A stretch of 64,000 nt of DNA from Pararhizobium sp. IMCC21322 (GTDB lineage Bacteria; Pseudomonadota; Alphaproteobacteria; Rhizobiales; GCA-2746425), in contig NZ_CP132335.1 in assembly GCF_030758295.1 (NCBI RefSeq), positions 3,448,412 through 3,512,411 of the forward strand. Direction: 5' to 3'. The stretch's first letter is position 1; the number at the start of each line of letters is the position of its first letter. Position numbers and translations under genes: made by a program. The notes beneath the pieces are model-generated. The model saw only the letters and a program-made list of their open reading frames with translations. It had not been told where the DNA came from and searched no databases. Of the stretch, positions 9,684-19,365 are shown in pieces.

Positions 9684-11099
9684 CTAGGATTTGCGCTTGG
9701 CACGACCTTCGTAAGGGTTTTCGCCCTTGCGGAACATAAGCCGAATTGGAATGCCCATCAGTTTGAAATCATCGCGCAACGCATTGATCAAATATCGCTC
9801 ATAAGCTGCAGGCAGAGCCTCTGGCCGTGAACAGGACACGAAGAAGGTTGGTGGCCGCGTTTTGGACTGGGTCATATAACGCAGTTTGATCCGACGGCCA
9901 CTGACTGCGGGGGGCGGATGATGGTTCAAAATGCCATCGAGCCAACGATTGAGTTTGGCCGTGGAGATGCGTGCATTCCAGGTTTTGTAAACGTGAAACA
10001 CGGCTTTCATCAATTGATCGATGCCATTGCCCGCAAGGCCCGAAATCGGCACAACCGGAACACCGCGCATCTGCGGCAGAAGGCGTGTTGCCTCAAGCCG
10101 CAGCTCTTTGAGAGCTGCATCGGGGTCTTCAATCAAATCCCATTTATTCAGCGCAATCACACAGCCGCGCCCTTCCCGGGCAATCAACGCTGCAATCTGC
10201 AGATCCTGTTTTTCAAACGGCATTGTTGCATCCAGCATGACAACAACAATCTGGGCAAACTGGATGGCTCGCAAACTGTCTGAGACAGACAATCTTTCAA
10301 GCTTTTCCTGAACTTTTGCCTTACGGCGCATGCCGGCTGTATCGAACAAGCGGATGGGATTGTCATCCCAGATCCAATCAACAGAAATTGTGTCTCTGGT
10401 GATGCCAGCTTCCGGGCCGGTCAACATACGTTCTTCACCAAGCAGATGATTGATGAAGGTTGATTTTCCAACATTCGGCCGACCCACCACAGCGAGCTGC
10501 ATTGGCCCTCTGGGTTTTTCTTCAGCAGGTGCATCGGGATCGAATGGTTCCTGTTCCTCAGGCTCGATAGCGTCCGGGGCAAATGCTTTGTCACCTTCCG
10601 GCCTATCAGCTTCGGAGATGATCCGGATCGCCTGATAAAGATCAGCCATCCCTTCGCCATGTTCTGCAGAAATCGGCACAGGCTCGCCAAAGCCAAGTCT
10701 GTAAGCCTCGTAATAGCCCGCCTCGCCCTTTTTGCCTTCTGCCTTGTTGGCAACCGGGATAATCGGTTTGGCGCTTAGGCGCAGAAAATCTGCAAAATGC
10801 TCATCGACCGGCGTGACGCCCGCACGCGCATCAATCATGAACAGGCAGATGTCAGCTTCCAGAATAGCTGCTTCAGTCTGGGCCCGCATGCGGCCTTCCA
10901 GACTTTCTATGTTTGCTTCTTCCAGGCCGGCAGTATCAATGACATTGAAGGATATGTCCCCGATTTTGCCGTCTCCGGAGCGTCGGTCACGGGTTACGCC
11001 GGGCGTATCGTCAACCAGGGCCAGCCGTTTGCCAACCAAACGATTGAACAGAGTGGACTTGCCCACATTTGGGCGTCCTATGATAGCAACAGTAAACAT
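9684..11099 (-). CDS. der: Ribosome biogenesis GTPase Der (EngA)
   Basis: Essential tandem GTPase for 50S subunit assembly. Two G domains are visible: the first with GRPNVGKS at residues 8-15 and the DTPG motif, the second with [11 protein letters not shown] near residue 210. A C-terminal KH-like domain ends in [19 protein letters not shown], the usual Der tail. The linker between the G domains is acidic ([16 protein letters not shown]). Length 471 aa is normal. It is followed upstream on the same strand by bamB and a YfgM-like gene, the standard order in which these three appear in many proteobacteria. Confidence 0.97.
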   Translation of the reverse strand: MFTVAIIGRPNVGKSTLFNRLVGKRLALVDDTPGVTRDRRSGDGKIGDISFNVIDTAGLEEANIESLEGRMRAQTEAAILEADICLFMIDARAGVTPVDEHFADFLRLSAKPIIPVANKAEGKKGEAGYYEAYRLGFGEPVPISAEHGEGMADLYQAIRIISEADRPEGDKAFAPDAIEPEEQEPFDPDAPAEEKPRGPMQLAVVGRPNVGKSTFINHLLGEERMLTGPEAGITRDTISVDWIWDDNPIRLFDTAGMRRKAKVQEKLERLSVSDSLRAIQFAQIVVVMLDATMPFEKQDLQIAALIAREGRGCVIALNKWDLIEDPDAALKELRLEATRLLPQMRGVPVVPISGLAGNGIDQLMKAVFHVYKTWNARISTAKLNRWLDGILNHHPPPAVSGRRIKLRYMTQSKTRPPTFFVSCSRPEALPAAYERYLINALRDDFKLMGIPIRLMFRKGENPYEGRAKRKS

Positions 11100-11145
11100 T
11101 TAAAGGGGTCCCGGAGATGACCGACGCACAGCGCCGAACATCCTC

Positions 11146-12543
11146 TTAATTGTAGGCTATCATCGTTCCATCACCAGCCAGCAAAAGAAGTCTGCCACTG
11201 GCTGCAATTGGTCTGAGATAGATATCTTTATTCACGTCTCGCGTGCCCAGCAATTTGCCGGTCTGAGCGTCAACAGAAGCAATCTGGCCGTCGCTTGAAG
11301 CAGACCACAAAGCGCCGCCGGCCAGAACAGGTCCAGCCCATGCAGTGCGTGAACGCTTTTTGCGAACAACCGGCAATTCAGTGATCCAAAGGGCTTCTCC
11401 GGTTGCGCGATCAAGCGCCACCATCCGGTCCTGAAGGTCCTGAATGAATACAGTATTCCCGGAAACGACAGGTGTGAAACTGGAACCAACGCTCCGCTCC
11501 CACAAGCGCTCACCGCTGCTCAGATTAACCGCGATTGTACGGCCCGAAACGCCTGTGGCGTAAACCGTTCCATTGGCAATGACCGGCGAGCCAGATACAT
11601 CGGTCAGACCGGATACGGCAAGATTACGTCCTGACCGCACCACGGCGTCACTCCATTTGGGATCACCGCTTTCAACGTCAAAAGCAATAATTTCACCAGA
11701 AGAGTAAGGCACAACGACCGTTGAGCCGGATATTGCGGGGCTGGATGCCGCCAGAATACCGGCTGTTTCGGGAATACCGGTATAGGTCCAAAGCAAAGAG
11801 CCATCTGCGGCAGACAAAGCAATAACTTCATTGCTGGCGGTCACCACAAACACCCGTCCGCCTGAATAGGATGGCGCACCACGTGCAGGCTCTTCCAACG
11901 GATAGCGCCAGACTTCCTGGCCCGAGCGGCCAATCAAACCAACAACTTCTCTGAAACCGGTCGCTGCATACACAAAGCCACCACCGGAAGCGATGCCGCC
12001 ACCTGGTGCTGGCTGTTTTTCGCCTTCAGGCCTCAGGGCCACACGCCACAAGCGCGCACCCCCAGACAGTGACGAGGCCGTTACATTGCCTTCCGGATCG
12101 TAGACATAGACCCGCCCCTCTTCCACAACCGGGCCGGATGAGGCGCGAACATTGCGGCGGCCCGGACGTTCCGCAACTTGTGCCGACCATGCGCGGTTGC
12201 CACCACCACCGGACAGAGACACGTTTCCTGGATTGTTGGCGTCATTCCCGGCAGGATTGTTCCAGTTAGACAAGGCGGCAGCAGGCGCGATGGAGGCCGT
12301 TCTGGTACCAGAAACCAACAATGGGTCGGAAGACGGCAAAGCCTCACGACGGGCGCCGGGCAGCAATTGCTCTTCTTCCGCGAACGGATTGATACTCTTT
12401 ACGCTATCAGCAAGAACATCGATGCCGGCACACCCGGTCAGGGACGCCAGAACAGTTCCAAGCACTCCGAATTTGAACAAAGTGCGGCGGACTCCAGTTG
12501 GTTTCGATACTGAGTTGCACGGCTTCGCGTAAGTATTGTTCAT
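11146..12543 (-). CDS. bamB: BamB-like outer membrane assembly lipoprotein
   Basis: PQQ-repeat beta-propeller of the BamB type, a lipoprotein of the outer-membrane protein assembly machinery. The N-terminus has a hydrophobic signal ending in the lipobox LTGC, with Cys38 the lipidated residue. Propeller blades are marked by repeated sequences such as ALDRATGEALW, SVDAQTGKLLG and ALSAADGSLLWTY. The 465-aa length exceeds E. coli BamB because of a Ser/Gly/Asn-rich linker at about residues 75-135, which is common in alphaproteobacterial homologues. It lies between der and the YfgM-like gene on the minus strand and is probably in one operon with them. Confidence 0.92.
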   Translation of the reverse strand: MNNTYAKPCNSVSKPTGVRRTLFKFGVLGTVLASLTGCAGIDVLADSVKSINPFAEEEQLLPGARREALPSSDPLLVSGTRTASIAPAAALSNWNNPAGNDANNPGNVSLSGGGGNRAWSAQVAERPGRRNVRASSGPVVEEGRVYVYDPEGNVTASSLSGGARLWRVALRPEGEKQPAPGGGIASGGGFVYAATGFREVVGLIGRSGQEVWRYPLEEPARGAPSYSGGRVFVVTASNEVIALSAADGSLLWTYTGIPETAGILAASSPAISGSTVVVPYSSGEIIAFDVESGDPKWSDAVVRSGRNLAVSGLTDVSGSPVIANGTVYATGVSGRTIAVNLSSGERLWERSVGSSFTPVVSGNTVFIQDLQDRMVALDRATGEALWITELPVVRKKRSRTAWAGPVLAGGALWSASSDGQIASVDAQTGKLLGTRDVNKDIYLRPIAASGRLLLLAGDGTMIAYN

Positions 12544-12576
12544 AAATCAGCTCTTTGTCTGGCAGTGAACCCGGAC

Positions 12577-13233
12577 TTACCCTGCGTCCGCGCCTTCAAT
12601 CAACGTTTTCAGAATCTGCGCCCGCGACCGAACGCTTTGGAGCGATTCAACATCTTCCAAAATCAAATCCAATGTAGTTGTGGCGGTTTCATGGTCACCA
12701 GCCCGATAAGCTGCCAGCGCAATGTACTCTCGCGCGCTGTGTCGCCAGGAGCTGTTGGGGTTTGCAAGCACCGCAAGACGGGTTTGAACATCTTCCAAAG
12801 TACCTGTGTCCACCAACAGAAGCCCTGCCCTTAACTGGGCAAGTGATTTCAATTCGTCGCTCTTGGTCGTCTCGGCAATTCGATCGAACTCGGCAACCGC
12901 CGCATCCACATTGCCCTCATCGGCCAATTCCGCAGCAATGCGGAACCGCGCTAAAGAAGCATAGCCTTCGTGACCCCCATCAGCGATTGACTGAAATCCC
13001 TTCAGCGCCTCGGCATCCTCGCCATCTTCGGCCAGTTGCAAAGCTTCCATGAACGCATCGCCAGCACTTTGGGCCGCCTGCTCCTGATAGTAGCTCCAGC
13101 CGCGATAGCCAGCGGTCGCTGCTACAACAATGACAGCCGTAGCAATAATGAAAACGCCAAAACGGTCCCATATGTTTTTAAGAAATTCACTGCGGAGATC
13201 TTCATCGACCTCTCTTGCAAATTGATCAGACAT
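12577..13233 (-). CDS. YfgM-like membrane-anchored TPR protein
   Basis: 218-aa protein with one transmembrane anchor (residues about 26-46, FGVFIIATAVIVVAATAGY) and a periplasmic helical TPR-like region. The N-terminal cytoplasmic segment (EVDEDLRSEFLKNIWDRFG) fits the TPR_21/YfgM family, ancillary subunits of the SecYEG translocon associated with periplasmic chaperones. Its place directly upstream of bamB and der supports this. Function in alphaproteobacteria is inferred from family membership. Confidence 0.83.
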   Translation of the reverse strand: MSDQFAREVDEDLRSEFLKNIWDRFGVFIIATAVIVVAATAGYRGWSYYQEQAAQSAGDAFMEALQLAEDGEDAEALKGFQSIADGGHEGYASLARFRIAAELADEGNVDAAVAEFDRIAETTKSDELKSLAQLRAGLLLVDTGTLEDVQTRLAVLANPNSSWRHSAREYIALAAYRAGDHETATTTLDLILEDVESLQSVRSRAQILKTLIEGADAG

Positions 13234-13355
13234 TACTGGCCTTACTGCTAAAACGAAGGACAGCCGGTGTCGCAGAAATTTGCGCCCGGCTTGAGATTTG
13301 GTTGGACAATATCTGTTGCGTCTGTCTTAGGCAATCACGAAACGAATTAATTCCA

Positions 13356-13934
13356 TTAAACGAGTGGTGCGACCCCAAACAACCATTCATGAGCATACAG
13401 AGCAAAAACGGCCCAAACCCCTGCCCCGATGACGATGGCGAGCAGATCATTGCGCACAGGCCCTGCCAAAAAAGCCAGGCTCATCTGCCGGTCGCGCCGC
13501 AGCGCTGCAAAAAGGACCAGCACTGACCAGACCAGAATTGAACCGAACAAGAGCACTTCGTGCGACATACCATTGATCAGCAAATGTGCGCTGGCCCAGA
13601 CCAGAACACCGACAGTCATGGGGTGTCTCAGGTTTGCTTTGATGCGCCCGGGGGGCAGATAAGCCGCTGCCACGAACACAAATGCCAGCAGCGTCAGCAG
13701 CGCAGACACATGCAGCAATGCAAATGGTGGCACCCAGACAACACTCGCATTTTCTGCAGCCGGGTTGAAGCCCAAGACAATCAGGATCAGGCCTGCAACG
13801 CTGAGGATCGTGTAGATTGCCCGCCAACTGCCAGCGCCGAAAGTGTTGATGGCCCAGACCCGAACAGGTTCAAAGAAGATCCGTGTTGAATGGATTCCCA
13901 GGAACAGGATGAGCCCGATGATCAGTAGCGTCAT
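13356..13934 (-). CDS. NnrU family membrane protein
   Basis: Polytopic membrane protein with about six hydrophobic helices and the NnrU-family signatures LGIHSTRI near the N-terminus and the central HPMTVGVLVWASAHLLING. NnrU was first linked to nitric-oxide reductase expression in denitrifiers, but most homologues, like this one, are not near denitrification genes, and the family is related to isoprenoid-modifying membrane enzymes. Two starts are possible; I chose the second ATG, which has GGAG nine bases upstream, over the ATG five codons earlier. About 120 bases separate it from the YfgM-like gene, with nothing recognisable in between. Confidence 0.87.
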   Translation of the reverse strand: MTLLIIGLILFLGIHSTRIFFEPVRVWAINTFGAGSWRAIYTILSVAGLILIVLGFNPAAENASVVWVPPFALLHVSALLTLLAFVFVAAAYLPPGRIKANLRHPMTVGVLVWASAHLLINGMSHEVLLFGSILVWSVLVLFAALRRDRQMSLAFLAGPVRNDLLAIVIGAGVWAVFALYAHEWLFGVAPLV

Positions 13935-14203
13935 GAATGAATGCTCCATGCTGCAAAAGGTAGAATCACCTTTTGATATAATTTAGCGCGCTCTTTTTCA
14001 ATGATTTGCCGGTTAAGGCTAGCCGTCAGCGTCACAATTTTTCGTGTTTGGGCAATTGAGCCCCGCCCGATTTCTTTCTCGATTAGCAGAAGTGATCTGC
14101 TAAATGACCCTCCAGAGTGACAGGTTGGAATGTTGCGTTCGTGATACAAGAGCCTATCCTGTGATAAATTCGCTTGATTTCACTGTTGAAAGCAACTGGT
14201 GCC

Positions 14204-14560
14204 ATGCCGCTATCCGCTCAACAAATCGCCACGTTCAAAAAGGAGTTGCTGCAGCAACGCGCGCTGCTTGAGACAGCAGCAGAGCAAACCGAAGCAGACC
14301 GGGCACCCGTCGCCCTGGATCAGCAATCTGTCGGGCGGCTGTCACGGATGGATGCCATGCAGGTTCAGGCCATGTCGCAGGCGCAACAGCGCAAGCGTGA
14401 CACAGATCTGCGAAACATCATTGGCGCACTGAGCCGAATTGAAGACGGCGAATTTGGCTATTGCACAAATTGTGGTGAACAAATCGCCCTTAAGAGACTG
14501 GCGGTCGATCCGTCAGTCAGACAATGCATTGCTTGCGCCTCCACCAATGAATCATCCTGA
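14204..14560 (+). CDS. DksA/TraR-type C4 zinc-finger protein
   Basis: 118-aa small DksA-like protein. It has an N-terminal coiled coil (residues about 5-80) and a C-terminal four-cysteine zinc finger with Cys87, Cys90, Cys108 and Cys111 (YCTNCGEQI and RQCIACA). DksA proteins bind the RNA polymerase secondary channel and modulate transcription with ppGpp. The coiled-coil tip lacks the canonical DxxDxA arrangement in an obvious place (the local sequence is GRLSRMDAMQ), so effects on polymerase may differ. A TTG ten codons upstream is also open; I prefer the ATG. No strong ribosome-binding site is visible. Confidence 0.86.
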   Translation: MPLSAQQIATFKKELLQQRALLETAAEQTEADRAPVALDQQSVGRLSRMDAMQVQAMSQAQQRKRDTDLRNIIGALSRIEDGEFGYCTNCGEQIALKRLAVDPSVRQCIACASTNESS

Positions 14561-14655
14561 ATTTTCTATTAATCACAAAGTGTTACAGAATTTACCGAAC
14601 ATAAAGAAGCCGATCCTAGAGTGTGTCCAGCCGAAGTTTTCGATAAGGCTACACT

Positions 14656-15105
14656 ATGCCGTTCTCCAGTTTTAAAAAGACCGCCATGTTACTGGCTTGC
14701 AGCCTGTTGCTCGCGTTGCCGTTAAGTATGGGCAACGCAGACGCTGCAAAAGTTGTCGCCAGAGTGGATCTTTCTGATCAAAAGATGCGCGTTTACATTA
14801 ATGGTGTACCCAGACATTCCTGGAAAGTATCAACAGGCCGGAGCGGCTATCGCACACCGGTTGGCAGCTACCGCCCGACCCGCACGCACAAGATGTGGCA
14901 TTCGCGCAGTTATAACATGGCGCCAATGCCCTATTCGGTGTTCTTCCATCGTGGCTATGCGGTGCACGGCACCAACCATGTCAGCCGTCTTGGCCGCCCG
15001 GCCAGCCATGGCTGTGTGCGCCTGCACACGAGCAATGCAAAGCGCCTCTACAAGCTTGTCAAAAAATATGGCCGTTCAAACGTCCAGATCAAAATCCAGC
15101 GCTAA
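14656..15105 (+). CDS. Small secreted L,D-transpeptidase (YkuD domain)
   Basis: 149-aa exported enzyme that forms or edits 3-3 peptidoglycan cross-links or attaches proteins to peptidoglycan. A signal peptide (residues about 1-31, ending ADA-AK) precedes one YkuD domain with the catalytic HGTNHVSRLGRPASHGCVR stretch: His104, His118 and nucleophile Cys120. There is no separate peptidoglycan-binding domain. It ends five bases from the convergent DUF3047-like gene. Confidence 0.93.
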   Translation: MPFSSFKKTAMLLACSLLLALPLSMGNADAAKVVARVDLSDQKMRVYINGVPRHSWKVSTGRSGYRTPVGSYRPTRTHKMWHSRSYNMAPMPYSVFFHRGYAVHGTNHVSRLGRPASHGCVRLHTSNAKRLYKLVKKYGRSNVQIKIQR

Positions 15106-15110
15106 TTGCA

Positions 15111-15782
15111 CTAATTCAAGGTAATCGAACTAAGCGAAGACCGCGAATTACTGCCAGTATCGTCGGAATCAGACGATATCGCCAGACCGACCAGCACCTC
15201 TGGTTCGGTTCCAAATGCGCGGCGATAATCTGCCGCAAGATCAACATTCTCCGAAAATGAACCAGTCCCCGCAGCGCGCTTGACGATGGTTGTTCCCCGT
15301 CCAGAGAAGTAAGGGCTCGGCACATAGCTGCCCGCGCCGTGCTGGCCGCCATGCACATAAATCAGCATGCGGCTGCTGCGTTTCGTCAAAAGGCTTTTGA
15401 TGTTCGGATTGTTACCGGCACGTTTTGCGGTCTTCTGATCGGTAAAGACGAAATACAAAGCGATATTCCGGTCATCCCCACCCTTTTTCGCCAGATTTGT
15501 GGCGGGTACAGACGATTGAACCGACCAGTTCCAACTGGCTTTGGTCGCATCACGCGCGGATTCCGGGACAGGCTTGTAGATCACAGATGAACTCTTTGAG
15601 GCTTCGATCGAGAGAGTTGTGCCGCCAAATCCATATTTCGTTTTTGGTATTGACCTGAAATTGATAGATTTCCAACCGCCATCAAATTCAACCGTTTCCG
15701 CGTTCACAAACGAAACCGGCGCCACGACGAGTGAAGCGGACATGACGATGAGCGCGGCAAGACCTGAAATCCTGAAAGTCAT
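15111..15782 (-). CDS. Exported DUF3047-like protein
   Basis: 223-aa protein with a signal peptide (about residues 1-28, ending VNA-ET). The mature part has features of the DUF3047 family: a central W-rich strand WNWSV, then KGGDDRNIALYFVF, and a C-terminal VGLAISSDSDDTGSNSRSSLSSITL that matches the family's ending (an acidic DxDDT segment followed by a final strand). The fold is expected to be a beta-sandwich, lectin-like. No catalytic function is known for the family. It is convergent with the L,D-transpeptidase gene. Confidence 0.7.
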   Translation of the reverse strand: MTFRISGLAALIVMSASLVVAPVSFVNAETVEFDGGWKSINFRSIPKTKYGFGGTTLSIEASKSSSVIYKPVPESARDATKASWNWSVQSSVPATNLAKKGGDDRNIALYFVFTDQKTAKRAGNNPNIKSLLTKRSSRMLIYVHGGQHGAGSYVPSPYFSGRGTTIVKRAAGTGSFSENVDLAADYRRAFGTEPEVLVGLAISSDSDDTGSNSRSSLSSITLN

Positions 15783-16018
15783 AGAGTAAATCCTTTTTGT
15801 GACACAACGTCTTAAAGGAGTTACGGATCACGTGCGCTCATGGATGAGTCACACTATTGTGATTGACCGCATCCAGACAGAATTTGCTGCCTGACTGCAG
15901 ATTTCAGGTTCCCAGCCACCTCAAAATAATTTCTATTTAAAACCGTATAAATTTCTTATGTACACGCCAGAGATTATCCCTGCCCATCATTGAAACGAAA
16001 AATGGGGGGCGGAGAAAC

Positions 16019-16357
16019 ATGGCGCATTGGGGAAATCGACTGTGCACGATCCTGAAAATCCGTGGGTTCCAGAAGTCCTATGCAATCGCCCACGCGCTGG
16101 GGGTGAATGAAAGCACGGTCAGTCGCTGGAAACAGGGAGAGCCCATTTCCATGCAGCATGGCATTGCGCTATGCCGTTTCCTCGGCGTTTCCATGGATTG
16201 GCTGTTTCTGGGCGAAAACCTGGAAGCAACATCATTTCCAACGAACAAAGTTCTCTTGACCATGGAATTGGCGCGGCTTCTGCAGAAGCATCCGCCAGCC
16301 GTAACTTCCGCGATGATCCAGCTCGTCGAGGTGATATCGACCCCTTCCGACGATTGA
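16019..16357 (+). CDS. XRE-family helix-turn-helix regulator
   Basis: 112-aa CI/Cro-like DNA-binding protein. The helix-turn-helix is at residues about 18-45, with YAIAHALGVNESTVSRWKQGE followed by the usual helix leading to CRFLGVSMDWLFLG. The C-terminal 45 residues are helical and could dimerise. It lies 168 bases upstream of a run of three large or small genes of unknown function on the same strand, and is a candidate regulator of them. It is divergent from the DUF3047-like gene with about 240 bases between them, in which I see no clear element. Confidence 0.85.
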   Translation: MAHWGNRLCTILKIRGFQKSYAIAHALGVNESTVSRWKQGEPISMQHGIALCRFLGVSMDWLFLGENLEATSFPTNKVLLTMELARLLQKHPPAVTSAMIQLVEVISTPSDD

Positions 16358-16524
16358 CAATGCATCCGACGCATCATTTTGCCGCTTATCTTGCGCCCTG
16401 CGCAACACCTAGCGGGGTGATCTGCCCTCTCTTTATGCAATCCTGAATTGCGCATTTACGGAAAATATCTACCCAAAGATGCGCTTCATTTTAACAAATG
16501 TATCGCAAGAGAAGGGAGATAATC

Positions 16525-16836
16525 ATGCCGCAAATTCATAGTGTTGTCGTCCAAAACCTCAACAACGGAATGCAGTGGGTGACACAGCATCAGGCAAGTT
16601 TTGCTGGCCCCAACTGGGTTGCCTGCAACGCCATTCCGCAAAATCCTCCGCCAGGTGGGTTTTTGAACAATCTGCATAGTTACCAGGTGAATGGCATCCG
16701 GTTGGATGGCATGGGGGGATTCATTTCCAACGCCCTCGTTGAGAGCAATTTGAGCGATCCACCTCTGGTGTTCGTCTTCACCGCCCCACCACCACCGGCT
16801 CCAATTAACAATGGCGGACCCGCAGCGGCTGCCTGA
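16525..16836 (+). CDS. Small protein of unknown function, first of the GWTK cassette
   Basis: 103-aa protein that I do not recognise. It begins MPQIHSVVVQNLNNGMQWVTQH and is rich in Asn, Gly and Pro, with predicted short beta strands, ending in a PPPPAP stretch and a polyalanine tail. It has no signal peptide or transmembrane segment. The start ATG has a strong GAAGGGAG ribosome-binding site. It is 30 bases upstream of the 437-aa gene, so the two are probably co-expressed. Its composition resembles secreted or structural beta proteins, but no function should be inferred. Confidence 0.7.
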   Translation: MPQIHSVVVQNLNNGMQWVTQHQASFAGPNWVACNAIPQNPPPGGFLNNLHSYQVNGIRLDGMGGFISNALVESNLSDPPLVFVFTAPPPPAPINNGGPAAAA

Positions 16837-16866
16837 ACACTTTGAGTTCAACAATGGAGAACGACC

Positions 16867-18180
16867 ATGGATAATCAAAATCTATTCAGCCAAAGCTATG
16901 ATCAAATTACCAAGCAGATCCTCGGCAGCGGCAATAACTACTTCCAGATGCTCGGCAACCCTCAGTCATTCAACTGGCCTGTGGTGGCTTCCGGTCAATT
17001 AGCGCCACAGGCGTACCAGCTTATGAGTGCCGCGCCTGTTTACAGCCCCGTCGGCACGTTTGGCGGCGTAGGGACATCCACCCTGTTTGACAATTACCGT
17101 CAGGTTTTCGGGCATGTTGGCTTTAATAACAGCCCGGAAATTGAGCAGCAAATCAATGATTTATCCGATAATGTGACGACCGCTCAGAACGAGATCACAA
17201 AAACCTGGACAAATGCAAACACTGCCTATCTCACCGCGAAACAGAATGGCGGTGTTATCTTTGAAGCGCAATATCCATCACTTGCTGATTGGATGGCCGG
17301 TCCTGGCTCCAGCTATGCAACGGAGGCCGAAACCTGGACCAAAAAGGCAGACGCAATCCTGAAGCAGATTCAGTCTCTGAATGCTGCAAACCAGCCAACG
17401 GAACTGTCGGATGCGCTGGCACTCATGGCCCGTCCAACCACTTCGCCAAGCTCCGGCGATGCACCACGTGGATGGACCAAAGTTGCCAACGGGGCTGGCG
17501 TGCTGGAATGGCAACCGAGTTTTACCATTTCAACATCAAGCCAAAGCTGGCGTCAGGAGCTGACCAAAGGCACTATCGGTGAAAAATCGGTCACACTGGA
17601 TGCCTCCAAAAGCGACAGCTCCATCACCAAATCATGGGCCGGGGCAAATGTATCTTACGGCACACCGTTCTGGGGTGTTTACGCAAGCGGAAAATGGTCT
17701 GAAACAAACATCACAAAGTCAGACAATTCCGTCACCGCAACGGTGAAGATGCAATCCGCAACCAATGTGCTGATCACACCGGGTGCATGGTACATTGGTG
17801 GTTTCCTCAAACAAATGGCGAATGCCGGTACCCAGGGCACAGGCTACAGCATCCTGCAGCCCTATTCGTCGACCGGCGGCGATCACCCGCTGTTTGGTGC
17901 AAATGGCATTTGCTCCACCATGGTGACCGGGCTCGTTGTTGCTTACAAACCTTCATTCTCGATCACAATGAAAAGCAGCACCTACAAAAGCTTTGAACAA
18001 TCCATCAGCGCTTCCGCAGGTTTGCGGATCGGACCGTTCAGCTTTGGCGGCTCCGGCGGCCATTACCAACATGATGTCTCAACCACAGGCAACTCCACCA
18101 CTGTCACCGGCGGTTCAACGTCCGATGATCCAGTGATCCTTGGTGTGACGGTGGGCTTTCCCGGAACTGAAAAACCCTGA
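16867..18180 (+). CDS. Unknown protein with GWTK signature, paralogue A
   Basis: 437-aa protein of unknown function. Residues 1-185 are largely helical, including a coiled-coil-like stretch (about 91-175). A short linker TTSPSSGDAPRGWTK (191-205) leads into a beta-rich C-terminal half with WYIGGFL near 308 and a Ser/Gly-rich tail (390-420, FSFGGSGGHYQHD). No signal peptide or membrane helix is seen. The linker and several C-terminal positions match the next gene (18239-19306), so the two are paralogues. A helical N-terminal region followed by an amphipathic beta region is compatible with a pore-forming or particle-forming protein, but this is speculation. Confidence 0.78.
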   Translation: MDNQNLFSQSYDQITKQILGSGNNYFQMLGNPQSFNWPVVASGQLAPQAYQLMSAAPVYSPVGTFGGVGTSTLFDNYRQVFGHVGFNNSPEIEQQINDLSDNVTTAQNEITKTWTNANTAYLTAKQNGGVIFEAQYPSLADWMAGPGSSYATEAETWTKKADAILKQIQSLNAANQPTELSDALALMARPTTSPSSGDAPRGWTKVANGAGVLEWQPSFTISTSSQSWRQELTKGTIGEKSVTLDASKSDSSITKSWAGANVSYGTPFWGVYASGKWSETNITKSDNSVTATVKMQSATNVLITPGAWYIGGFLKQMANAGTQGTGYSILQPYSSTGGDHPLFGANGICSTMVTGLVVAYKPSFSITMKSSTYKSFEQSISASAGLRIGPFSFGGSGGHYQHDVSTTGNSTTVTGGSTSDDPVILGVTVGFPGTEKP

Positions 18181-18195
18181 CTTGATAAACCAATA

Positions 18196-18221
18196 CAGGT
18201 TCGGCGCACGCGCCGAACCTG
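18196..18221 (+). terminator. Strong hairpin between the two paralogue genes
   Basis: CAGGTTCGGCG pairs perfectly with CGCCGAACCTG around a four-base CACG loop, 16 bases after the stop of paralogue A. Only a short T stretch (GTTTGAG) follows, so it may be a weak terminator, an RNA-stabilising structure or an attenuator that lowers expression of paralogue B. Confidence 0.6.
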
Positions 18222-18238
18222 TTTGAGGAGTTGATAGG

Positions 18239-19306
18239 ATGGATGGAATTTTTTCGACATTTCTGGACGAACTGGCACAATTTGCGAGCGCAGATGATGA
18301 TGTCGAATCCGCGCCAGTCGCCAGGAAGATGAGAGTGCCAGGCGCTCCGATAATTACAATGGCGCGCCGTGCTCCACCTCCTCCTCTTTCACGGTCTGCC
18401 ACACCGCTAACTGGCCGAAACCAGGTGCTGGTGCCCTCACAGAACTGGGATTGGTCAACGTCGGCCAACGGGTCAATTCCGACGAACCAGTTTTATCTGG
18501 CTGACAATCTGCCCCAATCCACCCAGAATGGTAGCGAATTTGCCAGTTCGTCCGACAGTTTCAGCAAAAACTATCGGTTGTTTCTCGATATGATCGATGT
18601 GGCGACCTTTCCTGCTTCTGTTGGCCTGCAACAGGCCAAGCAACGCATCACCGCGCCAACATCCAGTCCTGCCAGCGGAACCGCACCTCCCGGATGGACC
18701 AAAATCATGCCGGCAGGTGTGCTCAGATGGGCCCCTAACTGGGTTGCCAGTCAAACCAGTAAAAACTGGACCAATGAAGCAATTACCAAACCGCCCGGAA
18801 AGCCTCAAACGATACGGATATCGTTTAAAGCTGGAGGACAGCCAAGCGCAGTTGCCCGTGATTTGATAACAAACCACCCGACCACCCAGCCAGAACGCCT
18901 GCTGAGAACGTTCAGTGGTGTTTCCATAACCGCAAAAAATTGGGGCAAGATCACGCTTTCCCCCGGCGACTGGTTTGAATCGGGACTGCTGCAGGTCGGC
19001 CAGAGCTATATGAAGAACCCGGAGATGTTTTTCGGGTCCAGTGGCCTGCTGCGCGGACGGGTGTCAGCATTTTACGTGGGCTTTGATGTCTCGCTTAAGT
19101 TTTCAAGCGATCAGAACCTCACGCAGGCCCAACAATCCAGCATCACGCAGAACCGAGATTTGGAATTATTGGGCATTCCGCTGGCGCTGGATCAGACAAG
19201 CTCCGACTTGACCGGCAGCATGCCGACAATCGCCTACACCCAAACCCGGAAATCGCCCGAAATCATAGCAGTGGAAATTGAAACCTACCCACTCATAGGC
19301 ACCTGA
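18239..19306 (+). CDS. Unknown protein with GWTK signature, paralogue B
   Basis: 355-aa protein of unknown function. A Pro/Arg-rich, probably disordered N-terminal region (20-60) precedes a helical segment. The linker TSSPASGTAPPGWTK (141-155) and GVLRWAPNW follow, matching paralogue A (TTSPSSGDAPRGWTK then GVLEWQPSF). A later pair of matching segments is ITLSPGDWFESGLL here and LITPGAWYIGGFL in A, and then VGFDVSLKFSS versus PSFSITMKSS. It lacks the Gly/Ser-rich C-terminus of A. GAGGAG lies eight bases before the ATG. No signal peptide or membrane helix is visible. Confidence 0.77.
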   Translation: MDGIFSTFLDELAQFASADDDVESAPVARKMRVPGAPIITMARRAPPPPLSRSATPLTGRNQVLVPSQNWDWSTSANGSIPTNQFYLADNLPQSTQNGSEFASSSDSFSKNYRLFLDMIDVATFPASVGLQQAKQRITAPTSSPASGTAPPGWTKIMPAGVLRWAPNWVASQTSKNWTNEAITKPPGKPQTIRISFKAGGQPSAVARDLITNHPTTQPERLLRTFSGVSITAKNWGKITLSPGDWFESGLLQVGQSYMKNPEMFFGSSGLLRGRVSAFYVGFDVSLKFSSDQNLTQAQQSSITQNRDLELLGIPLALDQTSSDLTGSMPTIAYTQTRKSPEIIAVEIETYPLIGT

Positions 19307-19365
19307 CCCAACGTCAGTGCCCAGCCAACCAAACCCGCAATAATGCAAAAAAGAAAGGAAATCCC

